Assembly (NCBI RefSeq): GCF_010537335.1
Contig: NZ_AP019711.1
Coordinates: 2,232,001 to 2,296,000, forward strand
Reading direction: 5' to 3'
Origin: Amedibacterium intestinale
Lineage (GTDB): Bacteria > Bacillota_I > Bacilli_A > Erysipelotrichales > Erysipelotrichaceae
DNA: 64,000 nucleotides
This document shows positions 35,158-42,206 of this stretch, piece by piece. A model generated the notes under the pieces. That model was given only the letters and a program-made list of their open reading frames with translations. It was not told the origin of the DNA and searched no databases. Position 1 is the stretch's first letter, and the number at the start of each line of letters is the position of its first letter. Made by a program: the position numbers and the translations under genes.

Positions 35158-36600
35158 TTGAAATATTCAAGCTTGTTAGATATCGTATACTGTTCTGTAT
35201 CAGGCATTAGTAATTTACCGGAAATTGCACATACTTTGCAATCAGATTTATTAAAAGCAATTTCTGACAGTGAGTTGACAATGAAATCTTTTAGCAATGA
35301 ATCAGAAATTGTTATAAATTCTTTAAATAATGTTTATCCTTGTTTTAGTGAGAATGATATTAAGACAGGAATACAGTTATTGGCTAAAACTGCCGATATA
35401 GCCCGTAAAATGACAGATAAATCTATAGAAATGAAAAACACTTTTTTAAAATGCTTAGATCAAACTGAAACAGTATTGCATAATACATATAGCAATAACC
35501 AAAAACTTTTAGAAAAAAAAGACGAAATCCAAAATCAAATAGCAGAGGTAAAAGCGGAACTTGCTTCTATGGAAATTCTCCAACAAATCCTTCAAGAACA
35601 AATTGAAAATATGAATCATGAATACATTGAATTATCTAAGAAAGCGGAATCAGCTGAAAAACGTGCATATTCTTTAGAACTTACGGGTGCAATCATGGGA
35701 GGATTAGGTGGTTTGATATCTAATATTTTTCCAATTAAAGATTTAGTATCTTCCGTATCAGAAACTCCCCAAACTTCTGAAACTGATTCTTTTAATACAG
35801 ATGATGTAAATCCAGCAGATAATTCCAAAATCCAGTCAGTAGAAAAAGAAGTTCAAGACTTAAAATCGAAAAAAGATGCATTAACAAGAGAAATTAATTC
35901 CTTAACAGAAGAAATTAAGGCCCATCCATCCGATATGGAACAAAAACGAGAGCTTCTTAAGAAAAAACAAGAGGAGTACGATAAAACTGAACAGGAAATT
36001 ATTGCACAAGAAAAAACTATTGAAAAAGTCTCTACTGCTTTAAAAAACATAGGAAATAGTTTTACAACTGCTGCTGAACATCAAAATGCTACGTTGGAAT
36101 CTTATAATAAGCGTCTTGAAGAACTTTATAGATTACAACAGGAAGTTAAATCAAAAGATGCTACGAATAAAGCATCAATCACTAAATATAAGGAAACATT
36201 GGCAGCATCAGTGAACAACCGTGCTAATTTAGAAATTCCTTTACAGGCACTGACTGTATCGATTAGTAGTATGCGACGTATCGTAACAATATTAAATGAA
36301 GTAATTCTTTTTTGGAAGAGTATTGAAGCATGTTGTGAAGCATTGGCTAATACGAAATTTTGGAATGAAATATCTATTGACGAAAATCAACAGAAGTTTT
36401 ATGAAAAAAGAATGTTTGTACAACCATTCGCTGACTATCATATTCAATGGGAAGCACTTTATCTTGTTTGTTTAGATTATGTGGATTCTATGAATGAAGT
36501 TCGTACTAAACTGAGTGATACTATTGCCCAAGCAGAAGGAGAACCGGAACTACAATGGGACAAGGCTATACAGAAGGCCAAGAATTTAAAAGTTATTTAA
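35158..36600 (+). CDS. Long coiled-coil protein with central hydrophobic hairpin, possibly 5'-truncated
   Basis: I do not recognise a named family with certainty. The 480 residues are nearly all helical. A helical N-terminus and long coiled coil (residues about 90-180) lead to a glycine-rich hydrophobic stretch (LTGAIMGGLGGLISNIF, about 177-195), then a second coiled coil (about 225-370) and a Trp-containing C-terminal bundle (VILFWKSIEACCEAL). This layout, without a signal peptide, resembles ClyA-superfamily alpha pore-forming toxins such as XaxA or Cry6-like proteins. The frame opens with TTG only 7 bp after the IS21 end, directly behind a stop and with no ribosome site, so IS21 probably removed the true start. 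It overlaps the next gene. Confidence 0.55.
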   Translation: MKYSSLLDIVYCSVSGISNLPEIAHTLQSDLLKAISDSELTMKSFSNESEIVINSLNNVYPCFSENDIKTGIQLLAKTADIARKMTDKSIEMKNTFLKCLDQTETVLHNTYSNNQKLLEKKDEIQNQIAEVKAELASMEILQQILQEQIENMNHEYIELSKKAESAEKRAYSLELTGAIMGGLGGLISNIFPIKDLVSSVSETPQTSETDSFNTDDVNPADNSKIQSVEKEVQDLKSKKDALTREINSLTEEIKAHPSDMEQKRELLKKKQEEYDKTEQEIIAQEKTIEKVSTALKNIGNSFTTAAEHQNATLESYNKRLEELYRLQQEVKSKDATNKASITKYKETLAASVNNRANLEIPLQALTVSISSMRRIVTILNEVILFWKSIEACCEALANTKFWNEISIDENQQKFYEKRMFVQPFADYHIQWEALYLVCLDYVDSMNEVRTKLSDTIAQAEGEPELQWDKAIQKAKNLKVI

Positions 36601-37355
36601 CAAATTGTTTTAGCGAACTTAATTCTTATATACAAGCACCACAATCGCGAATGCTTTGTGCTGCAAAGTCAGTGGAACCCAATAAAGCTATTGAATTAAA
36701 AATTGAAACTCTTCAAATTGAAGCTTTGCATATGAAAAAATTAGCAAATACACAGTATGAAGAATTTTCAGAAATGAAAAAAGAACTGCTTAAAATGAAT
36801 TCTAAAATTATGGATGAAATAGATTTCAGCAATCAATCTCTAAATGAATGGAAACAAGAATTAGCATATTTGGAAACGGCTTTAAATGAATTTAATATGC
36901 AGACACAGAAAATAGATCAAGAAATTGAATCAATTCAAGAAGAAATAAAGGAAGTTAATAAGAAAAGAGAAAAAGCTAGCAAATGGTATTATCTAATTAT
37001 TCCAGGTTATAATCTATATTTAGCAATTGATGCAAGTATCAATGCTAACAACAATCGACTTGTACAGCTTAAGAAAAAAATTGATCAAAGAGAAGATGAA
37101 AGAAAGACCATATTGCAGAAAATTAAAAATATTCATGAGCGAGTAATAAAAAGTGAGGATACTAATAATAAAACGGTTCAACTTCTTATAGAATTAAAAA
37201 ATTATATTGTAGATATTTCACAAAAAATAACGATTGCAGGAAATGAAATAAAAAAGTGGAATGAACTTTATATTAAGTATGGATTTATGAAGCTTGATCT
37301 TGAAAATGGATTGCATATTGACTCTTATCATCTAGAAATTTTGGAACTAAAATGA
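36555..37355 (+). CDS. Coiled-coil protein with hydrophobic hairpin, possible toxin partner subunit
   Basis: This 266-residue protein has the same plan as its upstream neighbour: a coiled coil (residues about 45-145), a central hydrophobic segment (WYYLIIPGYNLYLAIDASI, about 143-161), then a returning coiled coil (about 165-240). Two-gene pairs with this design are typical of bi-component alpha pore-forming toxins (XaxA/XaxB, SmhB-like), which usually lack signal peptides, as here. AGAAGGAGA lies 12 bp before the ATG, inside the previous gene, a 46-bp overlap. The function is inferred from architecture only; a structural or filament protein is an alternative. Confidence 0.55.
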   Translation: MGQGYTEGQEFKSYLTNCFSELNSYIQAPQSRMLCAAKSVEPNKAIELKIETLQIEALHMKKLANTQYEEFSEMKKELLKMNSKIMDEIDFSNQSLNEWKQELAYLETALNEFNMQTQKIDQEIESIQEEIKEVNKKREKASKWYYLIIPGYNLYLAIDASINANNNRLVQLKKKIDQREDERKTILQKIKNIHERVIKSEDTNNKTVQLLIELKNYIVDISQKITIAGNEIKKWNELYIKYGFMKLDLENGLHIDSYHLEILELK

Positions 37356-37537
37356 AAGATTTATTCGAATATTTAAGAGTTCAATTAAATTTGGATTATA
37401 TTTCTGATTTAACTTTAAATGAAAATATAGAAAAAGTTGAGTCTCTTATAAAAACTATAGATTATGAACAATTTTCTAAAAAACAATGGGAAGATTTATC
37501 AGAATATCTAAATAAAGCCTGTCAGAAAAAATACTGA
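37352..37537 (+). CDS. Small acidic protein of the coiled-coil operon
   Basis: This 61-residue protein of unknown family is charged and predicted helical (LFEYLRVQLNLDYISDL, KKQWEDLSEYLNKA). Its ATG overlaps the stop of the preceding gene (ATGA), and its end overlaps the operon terminator. By position it could be an accessory, chaperone or immunity protein for the two larger proteins; the sequence alone does not show this. Confidence 0.5.
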   Translation: MKDLFEYLRVQLNLDYISDLTLNENIEKVESLIKTIDYEQFSKKQWEDLSEYLNKACQKKY

Positions 37538-37548
37538 CAGGTTTTTTG
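37518..37548 (+). terminator. Terminator of the coiled-coil operon
   Basis: CCTGTCAG (37518) and CTGACAGG (37534) form a perfect 8-bp stem followed by six T. The stem overlaps the last codons of the small gene. AATACTGACAGGTTTTT recurs at 45394 without its partner arm. Confidence 0.85.
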
Positions 37549-37650
37549 TTACGGAAAACTCAGCGAAGTACCGTAAGCGTCAAATAGAATACACCTATTT
37601 TTAGTTGGTATCCTTATGAGATAATTATGCCACCAGGGAGGTGGCATTTT

Positions 37651-37926
37651 ATGCGTAAACGATATGACTGGGAATCTATCTTTAATGACTTTGCTTCAAG
37701 TGGTTTAGCCGCAAAGCAGTTTTGTCTTGAAAGGAATTTAAACTATCATTCTTTTATAAATAAGAGAAAACAAATAAAAAAGAATTCTAGTTCTTTTCTT
37801 CCTGTTGTCATAAGTGTTCCATCTGATAAGATTTCCTTCTCTTTTGATGGTCATATAATAGAAGTAGATTCATCCATCAATGATGATGCTCTTTGTCGTG
37901 TCATCAATGCACTGAAGTCATCATGA
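37651..37926 (+). CDS. IS66 accessory protein TnpA-like
   Basis: This small helix-turn-helix-type protein is encoded first in IS66 elements. WESIFNDFASSGLAAKQFC matches the N-terminal recognition part, and FLPVVIS is a typical later strand. ATG 37651 follows GGGAGGT; the frame extends 24 bp upstream but without a better start. The stop overlaps the ATG of the truncated tnpB. Confidence 0.8.
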   Translation: MRKRYDWESIFNDFASSGLAAKQFCLERNLNYHSFINKRKQIKKNSSSFLPVVISVPSDKISFSFDGHIIEVDSSINDDALCRVINALKSS

Positions 37927-38042
37927 TTAGTTTTGAAAAGATTCCAAAGCTCTACATAGCTTGTGGCCCTACCGATTTGCGTAAAGGAATTGATGGCTAC
38001 GCACATATCATACAGGATACATTCAAGGTAACCGCAAAGTAA
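37923..38042 (+). pseudogene. Truncated IS66 TnpB (Orf2) fragment
   Basis: The first 38 codons match the IS66 Orf2 start (IPKLYIACGPTDLRKGIDGY), after which the sequence leaves the family and stops. Normal TnpB is about 115 residues. Confidence 0.8.
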
Positions 38043-38435
38043 TCCGTGTATTGAATCTAGCTTGATTCTGGTTCATAATTGTCAGTGTTAATAAATTAAA
38101 TAGTATTTTGAGTGACTCAGTTTACTATTAATAGTAATTAGAGTATTAAAAAAAGACTACATCTTACTATATAGTCTTCTTACACGCTCTTTGTATATCT
38201 GGATGCTATGGTAAAAACTCTTCATAATATTCCTTGAGTATTCCGCTCACTCAGAGCCACTTTGTCCGCAATTGAGAGCCACCTAATCCGGTAAGAGAGC
38301 CAATACATAAAAAATACATTAATCCATAAATAGGGCCACCTCTTGGTGTAAGATTATTTTGTAGGATAAATTCCTACAACTTGCACGACAGGAGGTGTTT
38401 TTTATGCAAGTAGAAAAGCAGATTCTCAAATTACG
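38043..38435 (+). other. IS debris: terminator-like hairpin and start of another IS21-like element
   Basis: There is no complete gene. AAGACTA (38150) and TAGTCTT (38173) form a hairpin. From about 38270, spaced GAGAGCCA-type repeats and an AGGAGGTG ribosome site lead to ATG 38404, which opens an IstA-like start (MQVEKQILKLR) cut after 11 codons by an IS66-type terminus at 38436. It is a nested insertion scar. Confidence 0.5.
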
Positions 38436-38478
38436 GTAAGCGTCAAATAGTTTTCATCAATTTCTTTTTCATCTCTTA

Positions 38479-38836
38479 TTACAGTTGAGGAAAAAGAGGT
38501 TGTGGTGAAATACTAGTTTCCAGCACATCAAGAACTCTTTCCAAACGTTCAGGAAGCTCATGGTTGTTTGCTTGTACATTTACGTTCATTTCATCATTTT
38601 TTAAAGTGTCATCGGCCTCTTCGCTTTTTTTTATGACAATCAAAAGTTGAATTTCGAATACGATTTTGATTGTCAAAGGCAACTTTATTGATAAAATCTG
38701 CTGTGCTTTTAGCTAATTGTTCCTGTGCTTTCGCTGCCTCCGATAAAGGTCCACCAATTAAATCTTTCATATCTAATCCAGTAAACCTACTACCGATCGA
38801 ATTACACTTTTCAGAAATTTTATCTTTTTTATTCAT
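38479..38836 (-). pseudogene. DUF2589-family protein gene, frameshifted
   Basis: Read on the minus strand from ATG 38836 (behind GAGGG), the first part matches DUF2589: GLDMKDLIGGPLSEAAKAQ, then QLAKSTADFINKVAFD. After CHKKK the frame runs into a stop, but the next frame continues smoothly (KKSEEADDTLKNDEMNV to the end at 38479). The break is at a run of eight A; seven would restore one protein of about 118 residues. DUF2589 function is not established. It may be a broken gene or a case of transcriptional slippage. Confidence 0.7.
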
Positions 38837-38906
38837 AATGATTTCCCTCACTTTATATATATGTCGAATATTTATAATACTTTTTCAATATAAGTGTATC
38901 ACTTAA

Positions 38907-39170
38907 AAGTATAGAAAGAAAGAGAAAGCTTTTATCATAAAAAACGAATAAATTTATAGCTGTATTAAGGGGACACGATATATGAAAAAATAACACTTTC
39001 TGGAAAGGAGTTATTCCAAATCAATAAAAAACCTAGAATTTCTAAAGGGTTTATAGAAGTGAAGGTAAAAGGATGAAAGATGTCGTAATTTTTTTACGGG
39101 ATATAGCTGCTTAAATTTTGTATATTCGTTATACTTTGGATAGAAAACAAAAAAGAGGAAGGTAGGTTAT
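38907..39170 (+). other. Gene-free gap before the ATPase fragment
   Basis: No ORF has family resemblance. Short in-frame scraps with ribosome-like sites (GGAAAGGAGTT at 39003) suggest decayed coding DNA. GGAAGGT just before 39171 serves the ATPase fragment. Confidence 0.3.
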
Positions 39171-39863
39171 ATGTTAAAACGATTTTCTTTAAAAAATTAC
39201 AGGAATTTTAAAGATGAAATAATGATAAATTTTGAAGATATAGCAGGATATCAGTTTAATACTGAGTGTATTACAAATGGCATTCTTTCTAAAATGTTAA
39301 TTTATGGGAAAAATGCGACCGGGAAAACAAATTTGGGAAGAGCGCTTATGGATATAAATACAACCCTTTATCCTGGTTTTCGAATGCAAGCAAATGAAAA
39401 TTTTATGAATGCAGATTCGGATGAATCTTTTGCATCTTTTTCCTATACGTTTGAGTTTGATGATAAAGAGTTAATTTATAAGTATGAAAGATACAGCGTG
39501 GATAAATTAAAAAGAGAAGAGTTGATAATTGACAATGTAACTATCTTTATTTGTGAATTTGATGATAAAAATTTTAATTTTGAGAATTTGAATTTTATAA
39601 ATGCAGAAACAGCAAATACACAAAGATACGTGCAATCTTTGGAAAGTGATGAAATGGAGGAAGCTATAGAAATGCAACTTCCTTTCCTCAGATGGCTAAT
39701 ACATAATGTAGCTTTTGATAATGATTCTATATTGCTTAAATTGGATAATTATGTTCAAAAGATGATTATGATTATTACTGGTAATAATAAAAGAATGATT
39801 CCTATGATGAATGAAAGGTTTTATCAACTTTTGGAGAGTGAAAACCATTTACATCTACTTTAG
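39171..39863 (+). pseudogene. AAA15/OLD-type ATPase, C-terminal half missing
   Basis: The N-terminus is a clear ABC/RecF-like ATPase start (KRFSLKNYRNFKDE, then Walker A YGKNATGKTNLGRAL). Such AAA15 proteins are about 400 residues long and often act in phage defence with a partner nuclease. Here the frame ends after 230 residues, before any Walker B or signature motif. From about 39845 the DNA belongs to an oxidoreductase gene, so two genes have been joined by deletion and this one should be inactive. Confidence 0.75.
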
Positions 39864-40558
39864 AAGAATTTGATATATTATCAAACTATGCAAGAGAACA
39901 TTCTTTATTCCTTTTTGAAGCAATTGTAACTGCACATATGCCAAATTATTTAAAAATCAAAGAACAGATTTCTCGTTTAGGTACCATACGTATGGTACAA
40001 TGCAATTTCTCACAATATTCCAGCCGCTATGATAAATTTTTAAACGGTGAAACACCAAATGTTTTCTCACCAGCTTTTTCTGGAGGAGCTTTGGCAGATA
40101 TTAATATTTATAATCTTCACTTTGTCATTGGCTTATTTGGAAAACCTGAAAATGTACACTATTATCCTAATAAACATGAAAATGGTATTGATACAAGTGG
40201 AGTTGCTATTTTAGAATATCCAACTTTTAAAGCTGTCTGTGTGGGATGTAAAGATACAAGAAGCAAATGCATCTCTCAGATTCAAGGAGAAAAAGGATAT
40301 ATTACTTTAGAATCAGAAACAAGCAAATGTTCAAAATTCAGTGTAAACATTCAAAATACAAGTGAAGATTTAAGTGTTGAACAAAATGATGACGCATTAT
40401 ATTAAGAAACAAAAGAATTTGTACGTATTTATAATGCAAATGATTTAGAAACTTGTTATAGAAAACTGGAATATTCCAGAGTAGTTATGGAAACTTATGA
40501 AACTTTACGAAAAGATGGTGGAATTATCTTTTCTGCAGATACGATAAAAAGAATATAA
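39845..40558 (+). pseudogene. Gfo/Idh/MocA-family oxidoreductase, 5'-truncated with a nonsense codon
   Basis: From CCA at 39845 the frame reads as the second part of a Gfo/Idh/MocA dehydrogenase: STLEEFDILSNYAREHS, LFLFEAIVTAHMPNY, AFSGGALADINIYNLH, and the C-terminal substrate sheet. The NAD-binding N-terminus is missing. An in-frame TAA at 40403 splits the remainder, which continues in the same frame (ETKEFVRIYNAND) to a natural stop at 40556. It is clearly non-functional. Confidence 0.8.
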
Positions 40559-40615
40559 TTAGGAAAGAAAAAAACATAAAAATTTATTTTTCTATTCAAA
40601 AAACAAGATTATGTA

Positions 40616-40675
40616 AAAAGACTATGATTTTTAGAGTAAAACTAATGTTCTCTTATTTTCATAGTCTTTTTTTTA
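40616..40675 (+). terminator. Terminator after the oxidoreductase pseudogene
   Basis: AAGACTATGA and TCATAGTCTT form a 10-bp stem with a long AT-rich loop, flanked by A and T runs. Confidence 0.75.
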
Positions 40676-40694
40676 ATTTTTCTATTTTTTTTTT

Positions 40695-40719
40695 GTATTT
40701 TTACCTATTTATTTCGTAT
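40695..40719 (+). promoter_or_regulatory. Competence-like promoter motif, rpn copy 1
   Basis: GTATTTTTACC (40695-40705), nine bases, then CGTAT (40715-40719), preceded by a T-run. The same arrangement with exactly nine intervening bases precedes comFA (60996) and the two other rpn genes (45556, 50210). Confidence 0.6.
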
Positions 40720-40755
40720 AAGTTAGTGAACAGGGTAATGTATGCCTTGTATATC

Positions 40756-40830
40756 ACGATATCGGTATAGACAAACAATATTCATATTTTTATAATGAAG
40801 ATGAATATGTATCATCTTTCCGATATCCGT
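40756..40830 (+). promoter_or_regulatory. Two-tier hairpin in the rpn leader, copy 1
   Basis: The outer arms are ACGATATCGG (40756) and CCGATATCCGT (40820); the inner arms are ATATTCAT (40778) and ATGAATAT (40801). It lies between the promoter motif and the rpn start and is conserved at 50272-50345. It may control translation or mRNA stability. Confidence 0.45.
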
Positions 40831-40852
40831 AAAAAAAGAAAGGAAATAGGTG

Positions 40853-41896
40853 ATGCGTATGTCAAATCTGGATATTTTATCCAGGGATTTCTGGAAGGAC
40901 AACAAACGTTTTGCGGATTTATTCAACACGGTCTTATACGATGGAAAACAGGTCATTCTTCCTGAAAAACTGATGGAGGCAGACAGCAATCTGTCAGGAA
41001 GCATTCAGACAAAAAAGAAGGAAGATGTCTTTGTTGAAAGAAGGGCAGATCTAATTAGAAAGTTTGCAGGGAACAGTGAATATGCCATCTTCCTGCTGGA
41101 AAATCAAAGCCATATCCACTATGGGATGCCTTTGCGGGTAATGATGTATGATGCCTTAGGGTATCGTGAAGAATGTGCAAAGAAGAAAAGAGAAAACAAA
41201 AAGAATGCAGTTTATGCAAACAGGGATGAATTTCTGTCAGGAATGCGAAAAGAAGAAAGGATCCATCCTGTATTTACCTTAGTAGTATATTATGGAGAAA
41301 AACCATGGGATGGACCAAGAAGACTGAAGGATATGATGGTGGATATGCCAAAATGGATGGAGAAAAGCTTCAGCGACTATTCTATGAATCTGCTGGAAAT
41401 ACGGTCAAGTGAACATGCATTTCGAAACGAGGATGTAAGCAGGCTTGTTTATATGATCCAGCACATTTACAGAAAACAGATAGAAGAGATGAAAAAAGAA
41501 TGTGCAGATGTGTATGTAAAAAAAGATGTCATAAAACTGGCAGGAGTCATAACAGAAAATGAAGAAATCATAAGGTATGCGGAAGAACATAAAGAAGAGG
41601 AGGTACTAAATATGTGTGAAGCAACGAAACAGTGGGAAGAAAAAATAAGAAATGATGTCATCAACATGATGGGAGTAAGAAAAGAAGGAGAAGAAAACCT
41701 TGCACCTGAAGAAGCAATTGAAAGATTAAAACTAAAAGAAAAAATAGAGGGAGAAGCAAAAGGAAAAGCTGAAGGTATTCTTGAGGGCAAGGTAAAAGGA
41801 AAGGCTGAAGAAAAAATGGAAATAGCAGAGAAAATGAAGGCAGAAGGATTTGACAATGCTTTGATCGAAAAACTAACAGGAATCCTTCTACATTAG
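40853..41896 (+). CDS. Rpn-family PD-(D/E)XK nuclease, copy 1
   Basis: Rpn (recombination-promoting nuclease) proteins are DNA endonucleases related to YhgA transposase-like proteins, and some defend against phage. The nuclease domain occupies about residues 1-200, with a D...ExQ active-site pattern (RRADLIRKF, AIFLLENQSHIHY). The C-terminal quarter is charged and repetitive (GEAKGKAEGILEGKVKGKAE) and ends with a helical tail (KMKAEGFDNALIEKLTGIL). ATG 40853 follows AAAGGA. A near-identical copy is at 50369. An internal ribosome site and ATG at 41612 can express the tail alone. Confidence 0.85.
   Translation: MRMSNLDILSRDFWKDNKRFADLFNTVLYDGKQVILPEKLMEADSNLSGSIQTKKKEDVFVERRADLIRKFAGNSEYAIFLLENQSHIHYGMPLRVMMYDALGYREECAKKKRENKKNAVYANRDEFLSGMRKEERIHPVFTLVVYYGEKPWDGPRRLKDMMVDMPKWMEKSFSDYSMNLLEIRSSEHAFRNEDVSRLVYMIQHIYRKQIEEMKKECADVYVKKDVIKLAGVITENEEIIRYAEEHKEEEVLNMCEATKQWEEKIRNDVINMMGVRKEGEENLAPEEAIERLKLKEKIEGEAKGKAEGILEGKVKGKAEEKMEIAEKMKAEGFDNALIEKLTGILLH
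41612..41896 (+). CDS. Putative intragenic RpnS-like small protein, copy 1
   Basis: AAGAGGAGG (41595-41603), 8 bases, then an in-frame ATG at codon 254 of the rpn gene would produce the 94-residue C-terminal part starting MCEATKQWEEK. This is one of the strongest ribosome sites in the region. In characterised Rpn systems the short C-terminal product (RpnS) blocks the toxic long nuclease. Expression here is predicted, not shown. The same site is exactly conserved in copy 2. Confidence 0.6.
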   Translation: MCEATKQWEEKIRNDVINMMGVRKEGEENLAPEEAIERLKLKEKIEGEAKGKAEGILEGKVKGKAEEKMEIAEKMKAEGFDNALIEKLTGILLH

Positions 41897-42206
41897 AATT
41901 ACATATGAAATTATTTATGTAATTTAAAGTGTATTAAGAGTAGTTTGGTAAATGAAATTGAAACTTTAAAAATTCAAGAGGCTATATGTCTTAAAACAGT
42001 TTGAAACATGGTTTGGAGCTCGTAATTATATTATTTACATAGCTCCTTTTTTACTGCTTTGGTTCTTTTTAATTTGAAATAAAAACCTGGCTATATCTTT
42101 GCATTTTAATAAATGATAAAATAACCATTAGAAATGGATTTATTGTGGCAGTATTTTTTCGCTTTCTATCTAAAACAAAACATTGTTATATGTTAAGGAG
42201 ATTATT
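41897..42206 (+). other. 310-bp gap with a terminator hairpin
   Basis: There is no gene. GGAGCT (42015) and AGCTCC (42041) form a hairpin followed by six T (to about 42052), ending any transcript from rpn copy 1. The shared rpn 3' repeat extends to about 41905. TAAGGAGA at 42194 is the ribosome site of the helicase gene. Confidence 0.5.

Larger units (their letters stand above)
37573..38042 (+). mobile_element. IS66-family remnant (left end, tnpA, start of tnpB)
   Basis: The element starts at the IS66-type terminus GTAAGCGTCAAATAG (37573), carries an intact small first gene, and breaks off 39 codons into tnpB; the large tnpC transposase is absent. A second copy of the same terminus, in the same orientation, stands at 38436-38450. 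This is a decayed or recombined IS66. Confidence 0.75.

Noticed and set aside
41467-41856. Long minus-strand open frames antisense to the rpn genes
   Set aside because: They arise from the purine-rich codon usage of the rpn tail and have no ribosome sites or family resemblance.
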